Below the pieces are notes generated by a model. The model was not told the DNA's origin. It saw only the letters and a program-made list of their open reading frames with translations, and made no database searches. The position numbers and the translations under genes are program-made. Shown piece after piece: positions 37,120 through 46,833 of a stretch of 64,000 bases of DNA. The stretch's first letter is position 1, and every line of letters starts with the position of its first letter. The stretch is from Nocardioides sp. URHA0032 (GTDB taxonomy: Bacteria; Actinomycetota; Actinomycetes; Propionibacteriales; Nocardioidaceae): contig NZ_JIAV01000014.1 of the NCBI RefSeq assembly GCF_000620645.1, forward strand, positions 372,001-436,000, given 5' to 3'.

Positions 37120-38802
37120 TCAGCTGGTGATCGCGCCGTGCGCCGCGGACTGCACGATCTTGGCGTACTTGCCGAGCACGCCGCGGGTGTACTTCGGGGG
37201 CAGCGGCTCCCAGCCGACCTGCCGCTCCGCCCACTCGTCCTCGGCGCCCATCTCGACCTCGAGCAGCCGGTTGGCGACGTCGAGGGTGATCGTGTCGCCG
37301 TCGCGGACGAACGCGATCGGGCCGCCGTCCACGGCCTCGGGCGCGATGTGTCCGACGCAGAGGCCCGTCGTACCACCGGAGAAGCGGCCGTCGGTGATCA
37401 GCAGGACGTCCTTGCCGAGCCCGGCGCCCTTGATCGCACCGGTGATCGCGAGCATCTCACGCATGCCCGGACCGCCCTTGGGGCCCTCGTAGCGGATCAC
37501 CACGACGTCGCGGGGCCGGATCTCGCCGCGCTCGAGCGCGTCCATCGCCGCCCGCTCGCCGTCGAAGACCCTCGCGGTGCCGGTGAACACCGACTCGTCG
37601 AAGCCCGCGGTCTTCACGACCGCGCCCTCCGGGGCCAGCGAGCCCTTGAGGATCGTCAGCCCGCCCGTCTTGTGGATCGGCCGGTCCAGCCTGCGGATCA
37701 CGTCGTCGTCCAGGTCCGGCGGCGCCAGGTCGGCGAGGTTCTCCCCCATCGTCCGCCCGGTCACCGTCAGGCAGTCGCCGTGCATGAGACCGGCGTCGAG
37801 GAGCGCCTTCATCACGACCGGGATGCCGCCGATCTTGTCGACGTCGTTCATCACGTAGCGGCCGAACGGCTTGAGGTCCGCGAGGTGCGGCACCTTGTCG
37901 CCGATCCGGTTGAAGTCGTCGATCGTCAGGTCGACGTCGGCCTCGCGGGCCATCGCCAGCAGGTGCAGGACGGCGTTGGTCGAGCCGCCGAGAGCCATGA
38001 CGACCGTGATGGCGTTCTCGAACGCCTCCTTGGTCATGATCTGACGGGCCGTGATGCCGTGCCGGAGCAGGTTGACCACGGCCTCGCCGGAGCGGTGCGC
38101 GAAGCCGTCGCGACGGCGGTCCACGGCGGGCGGGGCGGCCGAGCCCGGCAGCGACATGCCGATCGCCTCGGCGACCGCGGCCATCGTGTTCGCGGTGTAC
38201 ATGCCGCCGCAGGCGCCCTCGCCCGGGCAGATCGCCCGCTCGATCCGGTCGACCTCCTCGCGGCTGATCTTGCCGGCCAGGCAGGCGCCGACCGCCTCGA
38301 AGGCGTCGATGATCGTCACGTCGTTGCCGTCGACCTGGCCGGGCATGATCGAGCCGGCGTACAGGAAGACGCTCGCGAGGTCGAGCCGCGCCGCCGCCAT
38401 CATCATGCCGGGCAGCGACTTGTCACAGCCGGCCAGCAGGACCGAGCCGTCGAGCCGCTCGGCCATCATCACGGTCTCGACCGAGTCCGCGATCACCTCG
38501 CGGGAGACCAGCGAGAAGTGCATGCCCTCGTGGCCCATCGCGATGCCGTCGGACACCGAGATGGTGCCGAACTCCAGCGGGTAGCCGCCGGCCGCGTGCA
38601 CGCCGTTCTTGACCGCCTTCGCCAGGCGGTCCAGCGACAGGTTGCAGGGGGTGATCTCGTTCCAGCTGGACGCGACCCCGATCTGCGGCTTCGCGAAGTC
38701 CTCGTCGCCCATGCCCACCGCGCGCAGCATGCCGCGGGCCGCGGCCCGCTCCAGGCCGTCGGTGACGTCGCGGGAGCGGGGCTTGATGTCGGGGCTGGTC
38801 AT
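37120..38802 (-). CDS. ilvD: Dihydroxy-acid dehydratase
   Basis: A 560-residue Fe-S enzyme of valine and isoleucine synthesis. Cluster ligands are consistent with the Cys in [18 protein letters not shown] and [15 protein letters not shown]; the last two are the IlvD signatures. ATG 38802 is seven nt after TACCCT (38810-38815, minus strand), suggesting a leaderless transcript separate from ilvBNC. It completes the set ilvB-ilvN-ilvC found 14 kb away. Confidence 0.95.
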   Translation of the reverse strand: MTSPDIKPRSRDVTDGLERAAARGMLRAVGMGDEDFAKPQIGVASSWNEITPCNLSLDRLAKAVKNGVHAAGGYPLEFGTISVSDGIAMGHEGMHFSLVSREVIADSVETVMMAERLDGSVLLAGCDKSLPGMMMAAARLDLASVFLYAGSIMPGQVDGNDVTIIDAFEAVGACLAGKISREEVDRIERAICPGEGACGGMYTANTMAAVAEAIGMSLPGSAAPPAVDRRRDGFAHRSGEAVVNLLRHGITARQIMTKEAFENAITVVMALGGSTNAVLHLLAMAREADVDLTIDDFNRIGDKVPHLADLKPFGRYVMNDVDKIGGIPVVMKALLDAGLMHGDCLTVTGRTMGENLADLAPPDLDDDVIRRLDRPIHKTGGLTILKGSLAPEGAVVKTAGFDESVFTGTARVFDGERAAMDALERGEIRPRDVVVIRYEGPKGGPGMREMLAITGAIKGAGLGKDVLLITDGRFSGGTTGLCVGHIAPEAVDGGPIAFVRDGDTITLDVANRLLEVEMGAEDEWAERQVGWEPLPPKYTRGVLGKYAKIVQSAAHGAITS

Positions 38803-38903
38803 GGCCACGAGGGTATCGGCGCGGCCTCCGCCCCCGGACCGGAAGGTCACGATGTGACCGCCTGGTCGCGACGCCGGAGCATCGCGAACACTAGCCTCGT
38901 ACC

Positions 38904-39620
38904 GTGACCGTGACCTGGCAGGAGCACGACGCCGTCCTGTTCGACCTCGACGGCGTCATCACGCCGACGGCGGAGGTGCACATGCGCGCCTGGTCGGACA
39001 TGTTCAGCGAGTTCCTCGCCTCGTGGGACGGCGAGGGCGACACCGCGGCGTACACGGATGTCGACTACTTCGCCCACGTCGACGGGAAGCCCCGGTACGA
39101 CGGCGTCCGCGACTTCCTGACCTCGCGCGGCATCCCGGCGCCGCAGGACCTCGTCCGCGAGCTCGGCGACCGGAAGAACGACGCGTTCAACGTGGTGCTC
39201 GCGCGTGACGGCGTGCAGCCCTACCCGGGATCGGTCCGGCTGCTCGACCACCTGGGGCGGCTCGGCACGCCCCTCGGCGTCGTGTCGTCCTCCGCGAACG
39301 CGCCGGCGGTGCTTGAGGCCGCGGGCCTGCTCGCCCGCTTCCGCACGGTCATGAGCGGCGCGGTGGCGACCGAGCTGGGCCTGCCCGGCAAGCCCGCACC
39401 CGACACCTTCCTGCACGCCGCCGCCGAGCTCGGGGCGACGCCGCAGCGGTCGGTCGTGCTCGAGGACGCCGTCTCCGGGGTCCGCGCCGGGCGGGCCGGC
39501 GACTTCGGACGCGTGGTCGGTGTCGACCGGGGCGCGGGCGAGAAGGCGCTGCGTGAGGCCGGCGCGGACGTCGTGGTCGCCGACCTCGCCGACCTCGTCC
39601 CGGCCGGGGACGCCGCATGA
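38904..39620 (+). CDS. HAD hydrolase of the beta-phosphoglucomutase family
   Basis: A 238-residue HAD-superfamily protein. Motif I is LFDLDGVIT, motif II is VVSSSAN, and the late motif [13 protein letters not shown] matches beta-phosphoglucomutase. The cap domain lies between residues about 20 and 100. It would convert beta-glucose-1-phosphate to glucose-6-phosphate. The stop overlaps the GH65 start, and GH65 phosphorylases release beta-glucose-1-phosphate, so the two fit as one pathway. GTG 38904 is six nt after TAGCCT (38892-38897), so it is leaderless. Confidence 0.88.
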   Translation: MTVTWQEHDAVLFDLDGVITPTAEVHMRAWSDMFSEFLASWDGEGDTAAYTDVDYFAHVDGKPRYDGVRDFLTSRGIPAPQDLVRELGDRKNDAFNVVLARDGVQPYPGSVRLLDHLGRLGTPLGVVSSSANAPAVLEAAGLLARFRTVMSGAVATELGLPGKPAPDTFLHAAAELGATPQRSVVLEDAVSGVRAGRAGDFGRVVGVDRGAGEKALREAGADVVVADLADLVPAGDAA

Positions 39621-42193
39621 GCCGGCGCACGGTCGGCCCGAACCCGATGGACCGCGGCCGGTTCCCGATCGAGCCGTGGGCGCTGGTGGAGACCAGCTAC
39701 AGCCTCGACGACATGGGCGTCGCCGAGACGCTGTTCGCCGTCGGTAACGGCTACCTCGGCATGCGCGGGAACCCCGAGGAGGGACGGCCGGCGTACGCCC
39801 ACGGCACGTTCGTCAACGGCTTCCACGAGACCTGGCCGATCCGGCACGCCGAGACGGCGTTCGGCTTCGCGCGCACCGGCCAGACCATCGTGAACGCGCC
39901 CGACACCAAGGTGCTCAAGATCTACGTCGACGACGAGCCGCTGACGTTCGGCACCGCCGACCTCGAGCACTACGAACGGCGGCTCGACTTCCGCGACGGC
40001 GTGCTGCGGCGGAACCTGATCTGGCGCACGCCGTCGGGCAAGCGGGTGCGGATCGACTCCACCCGGATGGTGTCGATGACCCAGCGCCACCTCGCCGTGA
40101 TGACGCTCGAGGTCGAGGTGCTCACCGGCGACGCACCGGTCGTCATCTCCTCCCAGATCCTCAACCGCCAGGACGGCATGGACGAGTACCGCATGCCCCA
40201 GCATGCGGCGACGACCGCCGATCCCCGCAAGACCATGATGTTCGCCGAGCGGGTCCTGCAGCCGCGGATGAGCCACGCGACCAACGACCGGCTGCTGCTG
40301 GGCTACCAGTGCGCCCACTCCGGCATGACGCTCGCCGTCGCGGCCGACCACGTGCTCGAGACCCAGGACGAGCACGAGATCGTCGCGCGGTCCGACGCCG
40401 ACCAGGCGAAGCTGGTGTTCCGCGTCGACGCGACCCGCGGCGCCACCACCCGCCTGACGAAGACCGTCACCTACCACACGTCCAGGGCCGTCCCCGCCCG
40501 TGAGCTCGCAGACCGCTGTGAGCGCACCCTGGACCGCGCGAAGCGGCACGGCGTCCAGAACTACGTCGAGGACCAGCGCGCCTGGTACGCCGACTTCTGG
40601 GCGGGAGCCGACATCGAGGTCGGCGGCGACACCACCGGGCACCGCGCGGTGCAGCAGGCCGTGCGCTTCAACCTGTTCAGCCTGGCCCAGGCGACCGGCC
40701 GGATCGACGGGCTCGGCGTGCCGGCGAAGGGCGTGACCGGCTCGGGCTACGAGGGTCACTTCTTCTGGGACACCGAGATCTACGTCATCCCGTTCCTCAG
40801 CTACACCAACCCGGAGGTGGCGCGGAACGCCCTGCACTTCCGCTCGCTGATGCTGCCCGCTGCGCGCGAGCGCGCCCGCGAGCTGGCGGGGAGCGGCGCC
40901 ATGTACCCCTGGCGCACCATCAACGGCGAGGAGGCCTCGGCGTACTACGCGGCCGGCTCGGCCCAGGTGCACATCGACGCGGACGTGGCGTACGCGCTCA
41001 TGAAGTACGTCGGTGCGACCGGCGACGAAGGGTTCCTCATCCGTGAGGGGATCGACATCCTCGTCGAGACCGCGCGGATGTGGGCGGACCTCGGCTTCTG
41101 GCGCAGCAACGGCGACCCGTCGTTCCACATCCACGGCGTCACCGGGCCGGACGAGTACACGACCGTCGTCAACAACAACCTGTTCACCAACGTGATGGCG
41201 CGCTTCAACCTCGACCAGGCCGCCGCCGCCATCACCCGGATCCGCGACGCCCATCCCGAGGAGTACGTCCGGATCGCCGCCCGCCTGCGCCTCGACCCCG
41301 CCGAGGTCGAGGAGTGGCAGCGCTGCGCGGACGGCATGACGATCCCGTACGACGAGGGCCTCGGCATCCATCCCCAGGACGACTACTTCCTCGATCGGGA
41401 GGTCTGGGACCTCTCCAAGACCCCCGACGACCTGTTCCCGCTGCTGCTGCACTACCACCCGCTCGTGATCTACCGCTTCCAGGTGCTCAAGCAGGCGGAC
41501 GTCGTGCTCGCGCTCTTCCTCCAGGGCGAGCGGTTCACGCCCGAGGAGAAGCGCGCCGACTTCGAGTACTACGACCCGATCACCACCGGCGACTCCACCC
41601 TGTCGGCGGTCGTGCAGTCCGTGGTCGCCGCCGAGGTCGGCTACCACGACGCGGCCCTCGACTACTTCCACCAGTCGCTCTACGTCGACCTCGCGGACCT
41701 GCACGGGAACACCGTCGACGGTCTGCACATCGCCTCGTGCGGCGGCGTCTGGAGCGCGCTGGCGTACGGGTTCGGCGGGATGCGCGACTACCACGGCCGG
41801 TTGAGCTTCGACCCACGGCTGCCGGTCGCCTGGGACAGCCTGCGGTTCCGGATCTGCTGGCAGGGCTCCCGCCTCCTCGTCGAGCTCGACGAGGACCGGA
41901 TCCGGTTCACCGCCATCGCCGGCGACGACGCCGTACCGGTCTCCGTCCGCGGCACCGAGTACGTCGTGACCCCCGGCGCTCCGGTCGAGGTCGTCCTGTC
42001 CGACCAGGGCGAGCGGATCGACGGCCTGCTCGGGGAGCGCCCGGTCGTCGGCGGCCGGCGCGCGGACGGCAGCACCATCACCGCCGGGGTGCCCGAGCCC
42101 ATCCATCCGCCGGAGGAGCTCGAGGCGACCGGCGAGATCCCGATCGCCGCGATGGACGCGCCGCCGCTCGGGACGCACATCTCGCAGTCGTAG
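39617..42193 (+). CDS. Glycoside hydrolase family 65 (disaccharide phosphorylase)
   Basis: An 858-residue GH65 enzyme with the N-terminal beta-sandwich, the (alpha/alpha)6 barrel and a small C-terminal domain. The catalytic acid Glu is in HGVTGPDEYTTVVNNN, and the FWDTEIYVIPFL segment is also typical. Family members phosphorolyse trehalose, maltose, kojibiose or nigerose to beta-glucose-1-phosphate. The exact disaccharide cannot be read from sequence. ATGA overlap with the beta-PGM-like gene makes a two-gene catabolic unit. Confidence 0.9.
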   Translation: MSRRTVGPNPMDRGRFPIEPWALVETSYSLDDMGVAETLFAVGNGYLGMRGNPEEGRPAYAHGTFVNGFHETWPIRHAETAFGFARTGQTIVNAPDTKVLKIYVDDEPLTFGTADLEHYERRLDFRDGVLRRNLIWRTPSGKRVRIDSTRMVSMTQRHLAVMTLEVEVLTGDAPVVISSQILNRQDGMDEYRMPQHAATTADPRKTMMFAERVLQPRMSHATNDRLLLGYQCAHSGMTLAVAADHVLETQDEHEIVARSDADQAKLVFRVDATRGATTRLTKTVTYHTSRAVPARELADRCERTLDRAKRHGVQNYVEDQRAWYADFWAGADIEVGGDTTGHRAVQQAVRFNLFSLAQATGRIDGLGVPAKGVTGSGYEGHFFWDTEIYVIPFLSYTNPEVARNALHFRSLMLPAARERARELAGSGAMYPWRTINGEEASAYYAAGSAQVHIDADVAYALMKYVGATGDEGFLIREGIDILVETARMWADLGFWRSNGDPSFHIHGVTGPDEYTTVVNNNLFTNVMARFNLDQAAAAITRIRDAHPEEYVRIAARLRLDPAEVEEWQRCADGMTIPYDEGLGIHPQDDYFLDREVWDLSKTPDDLFPLLLHYHPLVIYRFQVLKQADVVLALFLQGERFTPEEKRADFEYYDPITTGDSTLSAVVQSVVAAEVGYHDAALDYFHQSLYVDLADLHGNTVDGLHIASCGGVWSALAYGFGGMRDYHGRLSFDPRLPVAWDSLRFRICWQGSRLLVELDEDRIRFTAIAGDDAVPVSVRGTEYVVTPGAPVEVVLSDQGERIDGLLGERPVVGGRRADGSTITAGVPEPIHPPEELEATGEIPIAAMDAPPLGTHISQS

Positions 42194-42238
42194 CGGGTTT
42201 GGCCGCCGGTCGCGCCGGGCACCCCCACGGGGTTTGAA

Positions 42239-42250
42239 GTGTCGCGACAC
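42239..42250. promoter_or_regulatory. Perfect 12-bp palindrome before the APC permease
   Basis: GTGTCGCGACAC is a perfect inverted repeat, directly followed by the ribosome binding site GGAGGAG and ATG 42264. The position would let a repressor block transcription or a hairpin block ribosome loading. No regulator gene is adjacent. Confidence 0.45.
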
Positions 42251-42263
42251 GGAGGAGACCTCG

Positions 42264-43934
42264 ATGGCCACCGCCACACCCACCCGAGAGGCCACGGAGC
42301 CCAACCTCAAACGGCACGTCGGCGTCGTCGGCCTGTTGTTCGCCAGCGTCGGGTCGATCATCGGCTCCGGCTGGCTCTTCGGTGCGCTCAACGCCTCCCA
42401 GCAGGCCGGTCCGGCCGCGATCATCTCGTGGGCCCTCGGCGGCTTCATGATCCTGCTGATCGCGCTGGTGTACGCCGAGCTGGGCACGATGTTCCCGGTG
42501 TCCGGCGGGGTGGTCCGCTTCCCGCACCTGGCCTTCGGCTCGTTCGCGAGCTACAGCGCCGGCTGGATCACGTGGGTCGCCGTCGCGACCACCGCCCCGA
42601 TCGAGGTCGAGGCGGCGCTGCAGTACGCGACCAAGTACGCGCCGTTCACGCGCGAGCACACGGTCAACGGCGAGATCGTGCACACGCTGACGGCCCTCGG
42701 CTACGGCGCCGCCGTGGTGCTCATGGCGACCTTCGTGGTCATCAACTACTTCGGCATCCGCTGGTTCGCGCGGATCAACAACGCGCTGGTGTGGTGGAAG
42801 CTGGGCATCATCCTGCTGGTCATCGCGGCCTTCCTGATCTCCGCGTTCCACGGCGAGAACTTCACCAGCCACGGCTTCAAGCCGTCGGGATGGCACGGAG
42901 TCTTCACGGCGATCGCCACGTCCGGGATCGTCTTCTCCTACCTCGGGTTCCGACAGGGCATCGAGCTGGCCGGCGAGACCGACAACCCACGGCGCAACGT
43001 CCCGCTCGCGGTCGTCGGGTCGGTGCTGCTCACGGGCCTCATCTACATCGCCCTGCAGGTGGCGTTCATCGGCGCCCTGCCGACGCAGGTCCTGAGCGAC
43101 TCGGGCAGCTGGGCGAAGCTGACCTTCGAGAACGACTTCGGCCCGCTCGCCGCGCTCGCGTCCCTGCTCGGCCTGTCCTGGCTGGCCGTGCTGCTCTACG
43201 TCGACGCCATCGTCTCGCCCGGAGACACCGGCCTGATCTACACGACCGTCACGTCGCGGATCTCGTACGCCATGGCGCGCAACGGCAACGCGCCGAAGGC
43301 GCTCGCGCGCACGACCGACCGCGGTGTCCCGCTGATCTCGCTCGTGGTCGCCTTCGTGGTGGGGCTCATCGTGTTCCTGCCGTTCCCGAGCTGGCAGCAG
43401 CTGGTCGGCTTCATCACCTCGGCGACCGTGATGTCGTTCGCCTCCGGGCCCCTCGTGCTCGTCGCCCTGCGCAAGCGGATGCCGGAGCTCGAGCGTCCGT
43501 TCCGGGTGCCGGGCGGGCACCTCATCCCGTTCCTGGCGTTCTGGTCCTCGAACCTGATCATCTACTGGTCGGGCTGGGACATCGTCTGGAAGCTCGCGGT
43601 GGCCATCGCCATCGGGTTCCTGCTGCTCCCGATCTACCACGTGCTGGGCCACGACACCCCGAAGCTCGACCTGCGCTCCGGCGCGAGCTGGGTGCTCCCG
43701 TGGCTGGCCGGCCTGCTGGTCATCTCCTGGCTCGGAAGCTACCCGGAGCCGGCCGCCGGCAACCAGAACGTGCTCAGCTTCGGCACGGCGATCCCGGCGC
43801 TGTTCGCCCTCTCGGTCCTCGTCTACGTGATCGCGTACCTGGTGCCGCTCCGGCGCGAGGAGATCGAGGAGCACATCGAGGCCTCACGCAGGGAGGCCGA
43901 GTACGAGGAGAAGGAGCTCGGAGCGGCGCCCTGA
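42264..43934 (+). CDS. APC-family amino acid permease
   Basis: A 556-residue transporter with about 12-13 helices. The consensus first helix reads VGLLFASVGSIIGSGWLFG, where the GSIIGSGW motif binds substrate backbone in APC amino acid permeases. The C-terminal tail is charged (EEIEEHIEASRREAEYEEK). The substrate is unknown. The ribosome binding site GGAGGAG lies seven nt before ATG 42264, preceded by a 12-bp palindrome. It stands 70 bp after the GH65 gene; whether it is cotranscribed is unclear. Confidence 0.87.
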   Translation: MATATPTREATEPNLKRHVGVVGLLFASVGSIIGSGWLFGALNASQQAGPAAIISWALGGFMILLIALVYAELGTMFPVSGGVVRFPHLAFGSFASYSAGWITWVAVATTAPIEVEAALQYATKYAPFTREHTVNGEIVHTLTALGYGAAVVLMATFVVINYFGIRWFARINNALVWWKLGIILLVIAAFLISAFHGENFTSHGFKPSGWHGVFTAIATSGIVFSYLGFRQGIELAGETDNPRRNVPLAVVGSVLLTGLIYIALQVAFIGALPTQVLSDSGSWAKLTFENDFGPLAALASLLGLSWLAVLLYVDAIVSPGDTGLIYTTVTSRISYAMARNGNAPKALARTTDRGVPLISLVVAFVVGLIVFLPFPSWQQLVGFITSATVMSFASGPLVLVALRKRMPELERPFRVPGGHLIPFLAFWSSNLIIYWSGWDIVWKLAVAIAIGFLLLPIYHVLGHDTPKLDLRSGASWVLPWLAGLLVISWLGSYPEPAAGNQNVLSFGTAIPALFALSVLVYVIAYLVPLRREEIEEHIEASRREAEYEEKELGAAP

Positions 43935-44079
43935 CGGGTGTCAACGGGTGACCCTCTCGGAGCTGGGCGTGCAGGCCCAGCTACCGGATCCGCCGGCATG
44001 GGACGGCAACTCCCAGGTTCAGCTGATGTCGGGGCCGGCTGCTTGGATTGCTCATCCGTGAGCCGATCAAGGAGACCTC

Positions 44080-45042
44080 GTGACCCGACCCGGAGCCACC
44101 ACCCAGCCCGTCGACCGTGCACCCGAGCGCCGCTGGGGTGACGACCTCGCAGTTGCGGTGGGTCTCGGGGGCAACACGTTCGGCCGCACGACCGACGCCG
44201 CTGGATCCCATCGGATCCTCGACGCCTTCGCCGACGCCGGAGGTGCACTGGTGGACACGGCCGACACGTACTCCGACGGAGCATCGGAGGTCATCCTCGG
44301 AGATTGGATGCGAGACCGGCGGAATCGCGACCAGATGATCGTGTCGACGAAGTGCGGCAACCACCCGGCTTTCGAGGGTCTGTCCGCGAGCACCGTGGCC
44401 GCGGCGGTCGACGAGTCGCTGCGTCGGCTGGGCACCGACTACATCGACCTCTACTTCGCGCACTACCAGGACGACCGAACGCCGATCCAGGAGAGTGCGG
44501 AGGCGTTCGACGCCCTGGTCCGGGCGGGCAAGATCCGGGCCGTCGGACTGTCCAACTTCACCGCAGACGCCGTCCGTCAGTGGATCGAGACGACGTGCAC
44601 GAACGGCTTCGTCGCACCGGTCGCGCTCCAACCGCACTTCAGCCTGGTCCACCGACGGCCGTACGAGACGGGGCTCGCGTCCCTGGCGGCCGAGGCCGGT
44701 CTTGCCGTGCTGCCCTACCGTGCTCTCGGCGGTGGCTTCCTCTCGGGCAAGTACCGCACCGAGGCTGACACCGAGGACCGAGCCAGAGGAGCCGGCGTAC
44801 GACCTCTGCTCACGCCACAGGGGCTCCGCCTGCTCGACACCATCGAAGCGATCGCCCACGAACACCACGTCCGTGCCGCCACCATCGCTCTGGCCTGGCT
44901 GATGCACCAACCGACCGTGACGGCGCCTTTGGCCTCCGCCACCTCCAGCGCGCAGCTCGACGACCTCCTGGCAGCGCCGGCCATCACGCTCGACGACGCG
45001 CAGATCACTCTTCTCGAAGCCGCCGCCGCCGAGCTCGCATAG
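44080..45042 (+). CDS. Aldo/keto reductase
   Basis: A 320-residue NADPH-dependent oxidoreductase with the (beta/alpha)8 fold. The catalytic tetrad is visible: Asp and Tyr in DTADTYSDG, Lys in VSTKCGNH and His in YFAHYQD. The NADP-binding C-terminus reads TAPLASATSSAQLDDLL. The AAGGAG ribosome binding site lies seven nt before GTG 44080. It appears monocistronic and the physiological substrate is unknown. Confidence 0.87.
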   Translation: MTRPGATTQPVDRAPERRWGDDLAVAVGLGGNTFGRTTDAAGSHRILDAFADAGGALVDTADTYSDGASEVILGDWMRDRRNRDQMIVSTKCGNHPAFEGLSASTVAAAVDESLRRLGTDYIDLYFAHYQDDRTPIQESAEAFDALVRAGKIRAVGLSNFTADAVRQWIETTCTNGFVAPVALQPHFSLVHRRPYETGLASLAAEAGLAVLPYRALGGGFLSGKYRTEADTEDRARGAGVRPLLTPQGLRLLDTIEAIAHEHHVRAATIALAWLMHQPTVTAPLASATSSAQLDDLLAAPAITLDDAQITLLEAAAAELA

Positions 45043-45263
45043 CCGGCGGCGTCCTGTGCGGCCCGCGCTGTGAAGTCAGTGGGCGGTGCTCCGCTCAGCC
45101 GACGTGCGGACCATGGGGTCCGGCTCGACGCGGTCACCGAGCGACGCCGTCAGGACGTCAGATCCTGGACGGGATGCGACCGGAGGACGCGGCGACGGTC
45201 GCCGCTGCCCTCCGGTCGTTCGACCTGGCGGCCGGCCAGTCGGATCTCGCCGACCGACCTGCC

Positions 45264-46508
45264 TCAGTGGCGGAAGCTGATCCGCGACACGCCACCGGCG
45301 GAGTCAGGTGCCGACGATCCGGTCGTCACGTACATCGCTCCGTCCGGGCCCTGGGCGATCATCCCGGGCAGCGGCAACTTCCCGGCGCCCAGGTGCTTCT
45401 GGAACTCCGGGTGCCGCCACGGGATGACGACGACATCACCCGGCGGGTTGGCCGTCGTACCACCGGCGAACATCTCCGCCGCCCAGAAGTTGCCGTGCCG
45501 GTCGAAGGTGCACCCGGTGATCGTCGTCAGGCCGGACGCCCAGACGGTGGGCGCGGTCGGGAAGTCGGCGTTCGGGTCGACCCGCCAGACGCGGGAGAAG
45601 CCGCCGGTGCCCGGGGGCACGAACAGGTTGGACACCAGGTCCAGCGTGCCGACGTACAGGTAGCCGTCCGGCCCCTGTGCCATGCAGGTGGGCGTCGAGT
45701 CGCGCATCGCCCCGAAGTCCTCGTTGGGAATGTACGCGACCACCCGGGCGGTCCCGTCCCGCATGATCTCGCTGATCGTGTTCGCGCCCGCGTCCGCGAC
45801 GAAGGTGCGGATCCCGCCGCGGTGGCCCTTGGTGATCAGCAGGCCGAACGGGTTGGAGTCCGGGAAGTCGTCCGGGAACAGGTCGGAGTGGTCAGTCGTC
45901 CACTGGTACATCTGCGAGCCGACGTCCGAGATCGACTTGGCCCTGCCGTTGACGCCGTCGAGCCGGTACAGGTGGCCGGCCTGGGGCGCGTTCACCATAC
46001 CGTTGCTGGCGGCGAGGATGCCCGGCGTCGACTCGCTCATGATCATCTGCACCTGGCAGCCGTGGTGGTGGCCGTCGCCGTGGTCGCGTCCGTGGCGGTC
46101 GTCGTCGTCCTTCATACATCCGTTCCCCATCGCGCTGAGCCCTTCGGGACCCAGGACGTCGGGCGGCTGAGACGGGTCCTCGGACGCGTAGAACGAGTCG
46201 AAGCGGGTGGTCCACGCCGGAGTGTCGGAGCCCCAGCGGTACTTGCTCACCTTGCCGGTGTGGGTCAGGCCGGCCGTGCCGGAGCCCGCGATGCCAGACT
46301 CCGCGACGTACATGTCGCCCCGGCTGTCGAACGCGATCCCGCGCGGTGCGGCCAGACCGCTGAGCACCGGCTTGATGGAGATGTGGTGATCGTGGTGGTG
46401 ATGCTGTTGCTGACCCAGCACTCCGGCGTTCGCCGACGAGCCGAGAAGGAGCGCGGCGGCGCTCACGGCTCCTATCGCGATACGGATGCTCGAGCGACGC
46501 ATGGTCAT
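45264..46508 (-). CDS. Secreted ScyD/ScyE-like beta-propeller with His-rich loops
   Basis: A 414-residue exported protein with a signal peptide ending near SANAG. The mature part has repeated blade motifs (GIAFDSRGDMYVAES, MAQGPDGYLYVGTL, TFDRHGNFWAAEM, IAQGPDGAMYVTTG), as in ScyD/ScyE and other six-bladed propellers. Two metal-binding-like patches are unusual: QQQHHHHDHH just after the signal (about 33-42), and DDDDRHGRDHGDGHHHG around 135-152. GGAGGA lies five nt before ATG 46508. The substrate is unknown, and scytonemin genes are absent. Confidence 0.75.
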   Translation of the reverse strand: MTMRRSSIRIAIGAVSAAALLLGSSANAGVLGQQQHHHHDHHISIKPVLSGLAAPRGIAFDSRGDMYVAESGIAGSGTAGLTHTGKVSKYRWGSDTPAWTTRFDSFYASEDPSQPPDVLGPEGLSAMGNGCMKDDDDRHGRDHGDGHHHGCQVQMIMSESTPGILAASNGMVNAPQAGHLYRLDGVNGRAKSISDVGSQMYQWTTDHSDLFPDDFPDSNPFGLLITKGHRGGIRTFVADAGANTISEIMRDGTARVVAYIPNEDFGAMRDSTPTCMAQGPDGYLYVGTLDLVSNLFVPPGTGGFSRVWRVDPNADFPTAPTVWASGLTTITGCTFDRHGNFWAAEMFAGGTTANPPGDVVVIPWRHPEFQKHLGAGKLPLPGMIAQGPDGAMYVTTGSSAPDSAGGVSRISFRH

Positions 46509-46833
46509 GCGGTTCCTCCGTCGTCAGGCGCCGACTGCCCCGCACAGACCACGCGATTGCTCCTCACGCTAGAAGCGGGCCCGGCCCGCCGCTTCCCCCA
46601 CATTGACCAATTCGTTCAGCTTTCGGGGTCGAGGTCGACCCCGGCGACCACGCGGGTGGCGTCGTCGAACACCTGCGCGCTGACGGAGCAGGCCCTTGCC
46701 GTGCGTGCCGACTGCGAGCGAAGTGGGGTCAGGGTGCGCGGATCTGCGGCGTTCCGCGTGGTTCGTGACGCGGGTGGTCAGGCTGCGCGCGACCGGGCGC
46801 CGTCTGTGGTGGAGGTTCGTCGGGCCGGTCGGC
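46509..46833. other. Intergenic region, no gene; one hairpin
   Basis: No gene was recognised between the propeller gene and the end of 13E12 copy 2. It contains an inverted repeat GAAGCGG/CCGCTTC at 46572-46595 with a GC-rich centre, about 65 bp upstream of the propeller start. The promoter of the propeller gene must lie here. Near 46824-46850 the sequence GGTCGGCCTAGGTTCGTCGGTGGAA resembles the 3' end of copy 1 (6806-6832), so the repeat may extend slightly past the stop codons. Confidence 0.5.

Noticed and set aside
39221-42487. 1088-codon minus-strand frame opposite the HAD/GH65 genes
   Set aside because: Antisense to conserved HAD and GH65 motifs, with no homology-like motifs of its own.
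45174-45263. Possible N-terminal remnant of a GNAT acetyltransferase (RPEDAATVAAALRSFDL)
   Set aside because: Only about 30 residues look GNAT-like, there is no acetyl-CoA motif and no continuing frame; too weak to call a pseudogene.
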